Shown one piece after another: positions 5,954-13,356 of a stretch of 14,183 bases of DNA. Within the stretch, counting starts at the first letter, position 1, and each line of letters starts with the position of its first letter. Below the pieces are notes generated by a model. That model saw only the letters and a program-made list of their open reading frames with translations. It did not search any database and was not told where the DNA came from. Origin of the DNA: Actinomycetota bacterium (GTDB lineage Bacteria; Actinomycetota; Acidimicrobiia; Acidimicrobiales; CADCSY01); assembly GCA_019348335.1 (NCBI GenBank), contig JAHWJR010000033.1, forward strand, positions 1 through 14,183, read 5' to 3'. The translations under genes were made by a program, and so were the position numbers.

Positions 5954-7802
5954 AGCGCAGGGCCCGGCGCAGGGCGGCGCCGGTCAGGTCCACGGCCACG
6001 CTCAGCGCCACGAGGGCCAGGAGCGTCGCCGCCACCCCACGGTGATCGAAGGCGGCCACCTGCTCGCCGAGCAGCCGTCCCAGCCCGCCGGCGCCGACGA
6101 GGCCCACCACCACCGTCTCGCGGATGGTGACCTCCCACCGGTAGAGCCCGTAGGTGGCGAACCGGGGCAGGGCCCGCGGGAGCGCGCCGTAGATGAGGGC
6201 CGCGCCCGCCGACGCCCCCGAGCTCCGCAGGGCCCGCACCGGGTGGGGGTCGAGGTTCTCCACCACCTCGGTCATGAGCCGGCCCAGGATCCCGAGGTTG
6301 TACACGGCCAGGGCCAGCGCCCCCGGCAGCGGGCCGGGGAAGAAGACGAACAGCACCAGCAGGGCGCCCACCGGCGGGGGAACCGCCCGGCAGCCCAGCA
6401 ACACGCCCCGCGTGCCCAGCGCCGCGGCCCGGCGAAGCGCCCTCGGGGCGAGGCGGGCGCCGGCGCCTCCGTCCGCCCGGCCCAGGGTGGAGGCGGCGGC
6501 GAAGGCGAGGGCCATGCCGCCGATCCAGGCCAGTGCGGTGGCGACGACCGACATCGAGAGGGTCTCCAGGCTGAGGCGGGCGAGGGTGGCCACCTGCTCG
6601 CCACCCAGGTCCGGAGGCAAGGAGGAGGCGGCCATGTCGGACGCCAGCCGGCGGGCGCGCGGCGCCCACAGCGTCGAAGGATCGACTCCGAGGTGGACCA
6701 CCGCCACCACGACCAGGCCGGCGGCGGCGACCAGTGAGGCGACCAGGCGCCGGTCCCGGCGTAGGGCAGGGCCGCCCTCACCTCCGGGCTCACCGGCGGA
6801 ACGAGCCGGCCCCGGCAGGGCCGCCCGCCGGCGGAGCGCCGTGCTCCACCAGTCGGCCAGCCCGCACACCACCACCAGGGCGTAGAGCAGGGTCCACATC
6901 TCCGGGTAGCGCAGCGACTGGAAGCTCAGGGCCAGCTCGAAGCCGAGGCCGCCGGCACCGACGATCCCGAGGATGGCCGCCCCTCGGACCGAGCACTCGA
7001 AGCGGTAGAAGGCGTACGACAGCATGTCGGCGAAGGCCAGGGGCCCCAGCGAGTAGCACAGGGCCTTGGCCCGCCCCACGCCGGTGGCTCGGAGGGCGTC
7101 GAATGCGGCCCGAGGCGCCTCGTCGAGCAGCTCGGAGTACACCTTGGCGGTGACCGCGCCGTAGGGGATCCCGATGGCCAGCACCGCCACCAGCGGATCG
7201 AACCCGAGGATGCCGACGAGCAGCAGGCCCCACACCGCCTCGTGCACCCCCCGGGGGAGCCCGAGGGCGACCCTCGAGGCCGTCCACCCGGCGGTGCGCC
7301 CCGCATCGGCCCCGAGCGAGGTGCGCCTCGACCCGGCCGACGGCGGTCGGTCGCCGGTGCGCCACGGCGACGCCACCCGCTGCCACCACGTCTCCGACAC
7401 CAGGACGCCACCCACCAGGCCCACCACCACGGCCAGCGCCGTCCCCAACACGGCGTAGGACAGGGTGGTCAAGGTGGCGTCGGCGGTGAGGCGGAGGAAC
7501 TCGCCGTCCAACCGGGGTTGCAGGGCGGCGGCGAAGAACCGGCGCAGCTGGGGCCAGCCGGCGGGGTTGAGCACGTCGCCCCGCCCCACGCCGGCATGCA
7601 GCAGCGAAGCCACGACGGCGACGACCAGCAGCGCTGTCCACGTGGTCCGTTCCGAGTGCCGGCGGGCGGGACGGCCCGGTGGGCGGGGACGACCGGCCGG
7701 CCCCCGGCCCTCGACCCCCTCGCCCGGGACCGGGACCGGGACCGGGGCCGGGGCGTCCGGGGCGAGGAGCCCCACGTCGGCGGCGGGCAGCGGCGGGGTC
7801 AC
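5952..7802 (-). CDS. Fused double permease of an oxyanion ABC importer (PhnE-PhnE type)
   Basis: This 616-aa protein joins two binding-protein-dependent permease domains. Each ends with the same signature: EAPRAAFDALRATG (228-241) then GIVGAGGLG (279-287), and ENLDPHPVRALRSSG (515-529) then GLVGAGGLG (567-575). The first parts of these match the EAA loop that docks on the ATPase. Single PhnE-type permeases are usually about 260-290 residues, so this is a tandem fusion and the transporter core needs no second permease gene. A Pro/Arg-rich, probably cytoplasmic N-terminus (1-50) includes a PVPVPVPG run. It starts with GTG and overlaps the ATPase stop (GTGA). Substrate identity follows the binding protein: phosphonate or, more likely, selenate-type oxyanion. 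Confidence 0.85.
   Translation of the reverse strand: MTPPLPAADVGLLAPDAPAPVPVPVPGEGVEGRGPAGRPRPPGRPARRHSERTTWTALLVVAVVASLLHAGVGRGDVLNPAGWPQLRRFFAAALQPRLDGEFLRLTADATLTTLSYAVLGTALAVVVGLVGGVLVSETWWQRVASPWRTGDRPPSAGSRRTSLGADAGRTAGWTASRVALGLPRGVHEAVWGLLLVGILGFDPLVAVLAIGIPYGAVTAKVYSELLDEAPRAAFDALRATGVGRAKALCYSLGPLAFADMLSYAFYRFECSVRGAAILGIVGAGGLGFELALSFQSLRYPEMWTLLYALVVVCGLADWWSTALRRRAALPGPARSAGEPGGEGGPALRRDRRLVASLVAAAGLVVVAVVHLGVDPSTLWAPRARRLASDMAASSLPPDLGGEQVATLARLSLETLSMSVVATALAWIGGMALAFAAASTLGRADGGAGARLAPRALRRAAALGTRGVLLGCRAVPPPVGALLVLFVFFPGPLPGALALAVYNLGILGRLMTEVVENLDPHPVRALRSSGASAGAALIYGALPRALPRFATYGLYRWEVTIRETVVVGLVGAGGLGRLLGEQVAAFDHRGVAATLLALVALSVAVDLTGAALRRALR
7726..7749. repeat. Short hexanucleotide tandem repeat (GGGACC)
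   Basis: Three perfect copies of GGGACC and one changed copy (GGGGCC) lie in tandem. On the minus strand they encode the V-P run in the N-terminal tail of the permease. The unit length keeps the frame, so copy-number change would only alter tail length. Confidence 0.6.
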
Positions 7803-8587
7803 GACGCCGGCGGGAAGGCGCGCTCGTCCCCGATCCGGTACAGCCGTTCCACCATGGCGTCGGTCACCTCGGCGGCCGGGGCGTCGAAGACGACCCGGCC
7901 CCCCCGCAGACCCACCAGGCGGTCGCAGTGACTGCGGGCGTACTCCACGGCGTGGAGGCTCACCACCAGGGCCCGGCCCGGTTCTCCCACCACCTCGGCC
8001 AGCAGGTCCATGACCTCCCGGGCCCGGGCGGGGTCGAGACTGGACACCGGCTCGTCGCCGAGGACGGCCACCGGCTCCTGCACCAGCATCCGGGCCAGGG
8101 CCACCCGCTGCTGCTGGCCGCCCGAGAGCGTGTCGGTGCGGTCGTAGAGCTTCTCGGGGATGCCCATCCGACCCAGAGCGGCACGGGCGGCGTCGACCTC
8201 CCGGGGCGACACCAGGGAGCGGACCGCCCGCAGCAGCGACCAGGTTCCCAAGCGACCGGCGTTGACGTTGTGGACCACCCGCAGTGGCCCGACGAGGTGG
8301 AGCTGCTGGTGCACGGTGCCGATCCGGCGCTGCACCTGGCGCAGCTCAGCCGGTCGCAGCTGGTCGAGCCGGCGGCCCAGCACGGTCACGGTGCCGGCCG
8401 AGGGCTGCAGCGAGCCGTTGAGCAGCGACAGCAGCGTGGTCTTGCCCGCTCCGCTGGGCCCGACCAGGGCCACCCGCTCGCCCTCACCCACGTCGAGGTC
8501 GACGTCGACCAGCGCCTCGGTCGCTCCGAAGCGCACCCCGGCGCCCCGGAGCGAGAAGACGGTCACGGTCTCGCTCGCCACCTTCAT
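7799..8587 (-). CDS. ABC transporter ATP-binding protein (PhnC-like importer ATPase)
   Basis: This 262-aa protein shows all ABC ATPase motifs in order: Walker A GPSGAGKTT (43-51), Q-loop Gln94 in TVHQQ, signature LSGGQQQR (154-161), Walker B VAVLGDEP (173-180, with Glu179) and the H-loop His212 in SLHAVEYA. It powers import by dimerising under the fused permease. Length and the Q-loop region resemble PhnC-type importers. The ATG at 8587 overlaps the stop of the binding protein gene (ATGA), and the domain starts right after it; a longer in-frame reading from 8875 runs inside the binding protein gene and is not needed. Its own stop overlaps the permease start (GTGA), so the three are translated together. 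Confidence 0.9.
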   Translation of the reverse strand: MKVASETVTVFSLRGAGVRFGATEALVDVDLDVGEGERVALVGPSGAGKTTLLSLLNGSLQPSAGTVTVLGRRLDQLRPAELRQVQRRIGTVHQQLHLVGPLRVVHNVNAGRLGTWSLLRAVRSLVSPREVDAARAALGRMGIPEKLYDRTDTLSGGQQQRVALARMLVQEPVAVLGDEPVSSLDPARAREVMDLLAEVVGEPGRALVVSLHAVEYARSHCDRLVGLRGGRVVFDAPAAEVTDAMVERLYRIGDERAFPPAS

Positions 8588-9531
8588 CCCTTCACCAGGC
8601 CGAGCTGGCGGGCGACCTCCTCGATCTCTCGGTAGTTGCCGTCGTCGGTCTCGATGAACCGGTCGGCGCCGAAGAGGTCGAGGATCTCCTGTCCCGTCGA
8701 CCCGGCGGTGTCGAGCTCGGTGAACGCCGCCACCAGCCGCTCGACGAGGTCGTCCCCGTGGCGGCGGACGGCGTCGGGGTGCAGCACCCAGTGGTAGTCG
8801 TGGTACGGCGGGGTGCGGAAGATGGCGCTCACCTGGTCGGTGTCCACCTCGCCGCTCTCGGTGCGCGCCTGCCACACCTGCTGGTTGACCACGCCGGCCT
8901 CGAACGTGCCGGACGCCACCAGGGCGATGGTGGCGTCGTGGGAACCGGAGAAGCCCGGTTGACCGGCGAAGTCGTCGACGCCCACCCCGGCCTGCTGGAG
9001 GAAGAACTGGGGCATGAGCCGCCCCGAGGTCGACGACTCACTGCCGAAGGTGAACCGCCGCCCGGCCAGCTGCGAGAGCCCGCCGACGTCGTCCACCGGA
9101 GCCAGCCCGCTGGCGGCGTTGGCGATGAAGACGCTGGTGAACTCGGCGTCGATCCCCCGCTGGAGGATGGCCTGGGCGCCGTCGACCTGGAGGCGGGCCT
9201 GCACGCCGGTGAGGCCGCCGAACCACACCAGGTCGAGATCACCGGCCTGGAACAGCCGCACCGAGGCGGCGTAGTCGGTGACCGGCCGGTACTCGACGTC
9301 GATGCCGAGCCGGTCGGAGAGGTGGTCGGCCAGGGTGCCGTAGAGCCGCTGGAGCTTCTCGGGGTCCTGGTCGGGGATGGCGCCGATGGTGAGTGGCGCC
9401 CCGGCGCCCTGCGGGGCGGCGTCGCCGCTGTCGTCAGCCCCGCCGCACGCAGCGGCGAGGACGGTCAGGCCGATCAGGAGGATGCGGATGCGGGGCAGGC
9501 GGCGACGGGCCTGCGCGGACGCGCCCCTCAC
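8584..9531 (-). CDS. Substrate-binding lipoprotein of an oxyanion ABC importer (PhnD/putative selenate type)
   Basis: This 315-aa precursor has a basic N-terminus, a hydrophobic segment (about 17-28) and a lipobox LAAAC with lipidated Cys29, so it should be anchored on the outer face of the membrane. The mature part is a PhnD-like periplasmic binding fold. The segments IPDQDPEKL (52-60), PVTDYAASV (83-91), WFGGLTGVQARL (103-114), FTFGSESSTSGRLMP (160-174) and PGFSGSHD (192-199) agree with the family NCBI calls 'putative selenate ABC transporter substrate-binding protein', as I remember it. That name rests on gene context in other genomes rather than on direct assays. Phosphonate, phosphite or another oxyanion are alternatives. 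The GTG start overlaps a 32-codon ORF. No selenium-metabolism gene lies in this window. Confidence 0.85.
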   Translation of the reverse strand: MRGASAQARRRLPRIRILLIGLTVLAAACGGADDSGDAAPQGAGAPLTIGAIPDQDPEKLQRLYGTLADHLSDRLGIDVEYRPVTDYAASVRLFQAGDLDLVWFGGLTGVQARLQVDGAQAILQRGIDAEFTSVFIANAASGLAPVDDVGGLSQLAGRRFTFGSESSTSGRLMPQFFLQQAGVGVDDFAGQPGFSGSHDATIALVASGTFEAGVVNQQVWQARTESGEVDTDQVSAIFRTPPYHDYHWVLHPDAVRRHGDDLVERLVAAFTELDTAGSTGQEILDLFGADRFIETDDGNYREIEEVARQLGLVKG

Positions 9532-9626
9532 CGGGGCTGGCCCGGGACGGTGCCGGTGGCGGAGGTCCCGGGCCGGGAGCGGAAGGTGCGGGCCTCGAGC
9601 ACGTCGAGGCTGCGGGAGCCGCTCAT
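9528..9626 (-). CDS. Small ORF (32 aa) coupled to the binding protein gene
   Basis: MSGSRSLDVLEARTFRSRPG begins a 32-residue peptide that I do not recognise. Its ATG overlaps the stop of the 17-codon leader ORF (ATGA), and its TGA overlaps the GTG of the binding protein (GTGA). It has no Shine-Dalgarno sequence of its own, so expression would depend on coupling. It has no membrane segment and no Cys. The evidence for translation is the arrangement only; it may be a pass-through that delivers ribosomes to the binding protein start. Confidence 0.45.
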   Translation of the reverse strand: MSGSRSLDVLEARTFRSRPGTSATGTVPGQPR

Positions 9627-9676
9627 CTGGGTGTCCTGCGCGTCAGGCGTCGCCGCAACTCGGCAGTGGTGGGCAT
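9623..9676 (-). CDS. Arg-rich leader ORF (17 aa) at the head of the transporter operon
   Basis: The peptide MPTTAELRRRLTRRTPR follows a strong GAGGAGG (9682-9688), five bases before its ATG. This is the best ribosome binding site in the operon, yet the ORF is tiny, which suggests a regulatory leader. Six of 17 residues are Arg, encoded by CGG, CGA, CGC, CGC, AGG and AGA. CGA, AGG and AGA, and the TTG codon for Leu, should be rare in so GC-rich a genome and could slow ribosomes. It lacks the Cys seen in known actinobacterial sulfur-responsive leaders. Whether it stalls or senses anything is inference. Confidence 0.5.
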   Translation of the reverse strand: MPTTAELRRRLTRRTPR

Positions 9677-9692
9677 ACCGTCCTCCTCGGTC

Positions 9693-9719
9693 TGGTGCTG
9701 CGATCGGGCAATTGGTGCT
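9693..9719. promoter_or_regulatory. Direct repeat TGGTGCT, possible operator
   Basis: TGGTGCT occurs at 9693-9699 and 9713-9719, exactly 20 bases apart, about two helical turns. The pair lies just upstream of the leader ORF ribosome binding site in the xseA/transporter divergent region. It could be a dimeric regulator site; no regulator can be named. Confidence 0.3.
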
Positions 9720-9790
9720 TCCGGCGCGGGGCACGGAGCGGCCGGACGGTAGCAAAACCGCCATCGGGCGCCCCTGTCACCCCCGTCGAC

Positions 9791-9796
9791 CACAAT
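9791..9796 (+). promoter_or_regulatory. Possible -10 element (CACAAT) for leaderless xseA
   Basis: CACAAT matches four of six bases of TATAAT. It ends six bases before the xseA ATG, where no Shine-Dalgarno sequence is present. Transcription would then start at the A of the ATG. No -35 match is seen. Confidence 0.3.
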
Positions 9797-9802
9797 GGGC
9801 CC

Positions 9803-11230
9803 ATGGCGGCGGCCGAACAGAGCACGCTCTTTCCTACGGAGCACACCTTCGGTGTGGGCGAGCTGACCGCCAGCATCCAGCGGGCCGTGGCCCGGGCCTT
9901 CCCCGCCGAGGTCTGGGTGCGGGGCGAGATCAACGGGCTGCGGGCGGCCGGCGCCAACGGGCACCTCTACTTCTCGCTGTGCGAGCGCAACTCCCGGCGG
10001 GGCCCGACCAGCACCCTCAACGTGGCGCTGTTCCGCCAGGACCGCCAGCGGGTCGAGCACGAGCTGCGCCAGTGGCCCGACTTCCGGCTGGCCGACGGGC
10101 TCGAGGTCCGCATCCGCGGCCGGGTGCAGTACGCCTACGGCCGGGTCTCGGTGGTCATGTCCGCCGTCGACCCGGTCCACACCCTCGGCCGCCTGGCCGC
10201 GGCGCGCGACCGCGTCCTGCGGTCGCTGGCCGCCGACGGACTGCTCGGTGCCAACGGGGCCCTCCCCCTGCCGCTGGTGCCCCTCCACGTGGGCCTGGTG
10301 ACCAGCGCCGGCAGCGCCGCCTGCGAGGACGTGCTGGGAGAGCTGGCGGCCAGCGGCGCCGGGTTCCGGGTGGCCCTGGCCGATGCCCGGGTCCAGGGCA
10401 CCGAGGCAGAGGCCTCACTGCTGCGAGCGCTCGCCGCCATGGCCCGGCTGCGGCCCGACGTGGTCCTGCTGGTCCGAGGTGGGGGCTCGCGCACCGACCT
10501 GTCCACCTTCGACGGCGGACGCCTGGCTCGGGCCATCGCCGCCATGCCCGTGCCCGTGCTCACCGGCATCGGCCACGAGATCGACACCAGCGTCGCCGAC
10601 GAGGTGGCCCACACCTCGTGCAAGACGCCCACGGCCTGCGCCGCCGAGCTGGTGGAGCGCGTGCTCGCCGCCCTGCGACGGGCGGAGACGGCGTGGGCCT
10701 CGGTGGCCGATCGCAGCGCTGCCGCGGTCGCCGGCGCCGACTCCCACCTCCGCCGCCGGGCCGACCTGGTGGCCGGGCGGGCGTCGGGAGCGCTCGGGGG
10801 AGCGTCCGGCCGCCTCGAGGGGCAGGCCGGGCGGCTGTCCGCCCGGGCCCGCAGCGGGGTGACGGCGACCGCCGCCCACCTCGAGGGCGCCGGCCGCCGG
10901 CTCGACCCCGGCCGACTCCACGGTCGCCTGACCGAGGCCGAGCGCACCCTGGTGGTCGCCGGCGCCCGGTCACAGCGGGCGGCGGCACGGGCGGCAGCGG
11001 CAGCCGAGGCCGCCCTCGAACTCGCCGGAGCCCGAGTGGCGGCGGCCGACCCGGCCCGGGCCCTGGCCCGGGGATGGTCCCTGACCCGCACCGCCGACGG
11101 TCGGCTCGTCCGCCGGGCAGGTGACGTGGCGCCGGGCGACACGCTGGTCACCACCTTCGGCGAAGGGGCGGCCCGCAGCACGGTGACCGCCACCGAGCCG
11201 GCGCACCCGACGCCAGGAGCACGCCCGTGA
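9803..11230 (+). CDS. xseA: Exodeoxyribonuclease VII large subunit
   Basis: This 475-aa protein is the catalytic subunit of exonuclease VII, which degrades single-stranded DNA from both ends in repair. The N-terminal OB-fold covers about residues 12-125, with VWVRGEINGLR at 37-47 and NGHLYFSL at 52-59. The catalytic domain contains VGLVTSAGSAACEDVL (163-178), RGGGSRTDLSTFDG (225-238) and TGIGHEIDTSVADEVAHTS (254-272), then TPTACAAELV (275-284). A long helical region (about 285-440) carries the coiled coil that recruits XseB, and a C-terminal segment ends near 470. Length is close to the E. coli protein (456). The start at 9803 begins the conserved N-terminus; no Shine-Dalgarno is seen and leaderless translation is likely. 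Its TGA overlaps the xseB GTG. Confidence 0.95.
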   Translation: MAAAEQSTLFPTEHTFGVGELTASIQRAVARAFPAEVWVRGEINGLRAAGANGHLYFSLCERNSRRGPTSTLNVALFRQDRQRVEHELRQWPDFRLADGLEVRIRGRVQYAYGRVSVVMSAVDPVHTLGRLAAARDRVLRSLAADGLLGANGALPLPLVPLHVGLVTSAGSAACEDVLGELAASGAGFRVALADARVQGTEAEASLLRALAAMARLRPDVVLLVRGGGSRTDLSTFDGGRLARAIAAMPVPVLTGIGHEIDTSVADEVAHTSCKTPTACAAELVERVLAALRRAETAWASVADRSAAAVAGADSHLRRRADLVAGRASGALGGASGRLEGQAGRLSARARSGVTATAAHLEGAGRRLDPGRLHGRLTEAERTLVVAGARSQRAAARAAAAAEAALELAGARVAAADPARALARGWSLTRTADGRLVRRAGDVAPGDTLVTTFGEGAARSTVTATEPAHPTPGARP

Positions 11231-11472
11231 CCACGCCCGATCCTGCCGACTCGCTCACCTACGCCGGCGCCATCGAGGAGCTCGAAGCCATCCTGGCCGA
11301 GCTGGAGGACGACCGGCTCGACGTCGACCACCTGGCCGAACGGGTGGGCCGAGCGGCAGAGCTCATCCGGCTGTGCCGCCAGCGGATCGCCGACACGCGG
11401 CTCGAGGTCGAGCGCATCGTGGCCGACCTCGACGCTCCTCCCGGGGAACCGGGGCCGTCCGCCGGCAGCTGA
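11227..11472 (+). CDS. xseB: Exodeoxyribonuclease VII small subunit
   Basis: This 81-aa helical protein has the XseB hallmark: LTYAGAIEELEAILAELED (10-28) and then a second helix (VDHLAERVGRAAELIRLCRQ). Several small subunits bind one XseA and shape its coiled coil. Length is typical of the family. It begins with GTG and overlaps the xseA stop by four bases (GTGA), so the two are translated as a coupled pair. The Pro/Gly-rich tail (about 69-81) is variable and probably disordered. Confidence 0.93.
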   Translation: MTTPDPADSLTYAGAIEELEAILAELEDDRLDVDHLAERVGRAAELIRLCRQRIADTRLEVERIVADLDAPPGEPGPSAGS

Positions 11473-11586
11473 GCACGCAGCGCTCGGCCCGCCGACCTGC
11501 CGCCAGGCACCCTCACCTGGCACACTGCAAACAGCGGCCCGTCGAGCAGTGGTGGGCCGCGCTCCGCCGACCTCGAGGGGTATCAG

Positions 11587-13335
11587 GTGACCGCCTCCGA
11601 CAGTGTCTCCGGGCAGATCGCGGCGCGCGACCGCGCCGAGATCTCCTCGCTGGCCTTCCTGGCCGAGGCCTCCGCGGTCCTGTCGGCCTCGCTCGACTAC
11701 GAGGCCACCTTGACCCACCTGGCCGAGCTGGTCGTGCCCCGCCTGGCCGACTGGTGCGTCGTGCACCTGGCGCTGGACGGCGGCGCCCTGCGCCCCGTGG
11801 TCGTGGCCCACACCGACGCGGCCAAGGCGGAGATGCTCCGGACCCTGCAGCAGCGCTACCCCGTCGATCCGGAGGCCCCGGTGGGACCGGGGGCGGTGCT
11901 CCGCAGCCGGGAGCCGAGCTACCTGCCCGACATCGGCGACGACCTCTTGCGCTCCCTGGCCCACGACGACGAGCACCTCCGCCTGCTGCGCTCCCTCGAC
12001 GTGGGCGCCGCCGTCATCGTGCCGCTGACGACGCGCCACCGGACGCTGGGCACCATCTCGATGGCGATCGAGCGCGGACGCTCGTGGAGCACCGACGACC
12101 TCGAGCTGGCTCGCGAGCTGGGGCGCCGGGCCGCCCTCGCCGTCGACAACGCCCGGCTCTACTCCGAGATGGAGGTGGCCCAGGCCGAGGCCGGCTTCCA
12201 GGCGGCGCTGCTGCAGGCCCAGAACGAGGCTGGGATCGAGGGCCTCCTCGTGGTGTCCCCGGCAGGAGAGATGATCTCCTACAACCGCCGCTTCGCCGAG
12301 ATCTGGGGCATCGACGAGGAGGTGCTGGCCAGCCGGTCCGACGCCGCCGCGCTGGCCCAGGCCAGTGAGCGGGTGGTCGACGCCGAGGGCTTCCTGGCCA
12401 CGGTCCGGCAGTGCTACCAGCAGCCCGACACCCCCCGGCGCGACGAGGTCCTGTTCCGGGACGGGCGGGTGCTCGACCGCTACGGCGCCCCGCTGTACGG
12501 CGACGACGGCGCCTACTACGGGTGGGCGTGGTACTTCCGGGACGTCACCGAGCAGAAGCGCACCGAGCGGGCCTTGTTCGAGTCGGGAGAACGCTTCGCC
12601 GCCCTGGCCCGCACCCTCCAGGAGAGCCTGCTGCCCCCCGACCTCCCCGACGTCCGGGGAGTCGAGCTGGCCACCCGCTACCACCCCGCCGGCGAGGGCC
12701 TCGACGTGGGAGGGGACTTCTACGACGTGTTCCAGACGTCGCCACGGGCGTGGGGCATCGTGGTGGGCGACGTCTGCGGCAAGGGTGCCGAGGCGGCGCG
12801 GCTCACCGCGCTGGCCCGCTACACGGTGCGGGCGGCATCCATGCAGGCCCGGACGCCGTCGCGGATCCTGGCCATGCTCAACGAGGCCCTGCTGCGCCAG
12901 AACAGCCTGGAGGCCGACGACGCCGACGAGCGCTTCGCCAGCGTCGTCTACGCCAGCCTGCGGCGGACCCGCAACGGGATCAGCCTGGCGGTGAGCTCGG
13001 GGGGGCACCCTCCCGCCCTGCTGGTCCAGCCGGACGGCACGGTGCGCCCGGTCGGCACCGGCGGCACCCTGCTGGGCTTGTTCCGCAACGCCGACCTGGT
13101 GGACGAGGCGCTGGAGCTGCACCCCGGCGACGTGCTCGTGCTCTACACCGACGGCGTGACCGAGGCACGGGGCCCCGACGGCGAGCTGGGAGAGGAAGGG
13201 CTGATCGAGGTGCTGCGCCGGTGCGCCGGCGCCAGCGCCAAGGACCTGGCCGGGGAGCTCGAGCGGGTCGTGCTCGCCCACCAGGGCGGGGTCGCCCACG
13301 ACGACATCGCCATCCTCGCCGTGCGCGCCTGCTGA
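11587..13335 (+). CDS. GAF-PAS-PP2C serine/threonine phosphatase (SpoIIE/RsbU type)
   Basis: This 582-aa soluble protein has three parts. A GAF sensor covers about residues 22-195, starting FLAEASAVLSASLDYEATL. A PAS domain covers about 212-328 (GLLVVSPAGEMISYNRRFAEIWG, ending DVTEQK). A PPM/SpoIIE phosphatase runs from about 340, after the linker TLQESLLPPDLP. Metal-binding motifs are present: GGDFYD (375-380), GDVCGKG (394-400), SGGHPP (471-476), YTDGVTEA (520-527) and HDDIAIL (571-577). Such enzymes dephosphorylate anti-sigma antagonist proteins and activate stress sigma factors in a partner-switching cascade. No such partner lies in this window, so the target is unknown. The GTG start has GAGGGG at 11575-11580, six bases upstream. 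No transmembrane segment is present, so the signal is cytoplasmic. Confidence 0.92.
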   Translation: MTASDSVSGQIAARDRAEISSLAFLAEASAVLSASLDYEATLTHLAELVVPRLADWCVVHLALDGGALRPVVVAHTDAAKAEMLRTLQQRYPVDPEAPVGPGAVLRSREPSYLPDIGDDLLRSLAHDDEHLRLLRSLDVGAAVIVPLTTRHRTLGTISMAIERGRSWSTDDLELARELGRRAALAVDNARLYSEMEVAQAEAGFQAALLQAQNEAGIEGLLVVSPAGEMISYNRRFAEIWGIDEEVLASRSDAAALAQASERVVDAEGFLATVRQCYQQPDTPRRDEVLFRDGRVLDRYGAPLYGDDGAYYGWAWYFRDVTEQKRTERALFESGERFAALARTLQESLLPPDLPDVRGVELATRYHPAGEGLDVGGDFYDVFQTSPRAWGIVVGDVCGKGAEAARLTALARYTVRAASMQARTPSRILAMLNEALLRQNSLEADDADERFASVVYASLRRTRNGISLAVSSGGHPPALLVQPDGTVRPVGTGGTLLGLFRNADLVDEALELHPGDVLVLYTDGVTEARGPDGELGEEGLIEVLRRCAGASAKDLAGELERVVLAHQGGVAHDDIAILAVRAC

Positions 13336-13356
13336 GCGCCGGGCGTGCCGGTCAGC
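13331..13356. terminator. Compact hairpin containing both stop codons of the convergent pair
   Basis: GCTGA (13331-13335) pairs with TCAGC (13352-13356), and CCGG (13339-13342) with CCGG (13348-13351) around a five-base loop; GCG is bulged on the left. The stop of the phosphatase and the stop of the HAD gene both lie in the stem. It could end transcription in both directions, but there is no T-run. Confidence 0.35.

Noticed and set aside
8758..11124. Plus-strand open frame of 788 codons
   Set aside because: It is antisense to the binding protein and out of frame with xseA, and it has no recognisable domain.
10135..13299. Minus-strand open frame of 1054 codons
   Set aside because: It spans xseA, xseB and the phosphatase in antisense, shows no domain, and reflects lack of stops in GC-rich DNA.
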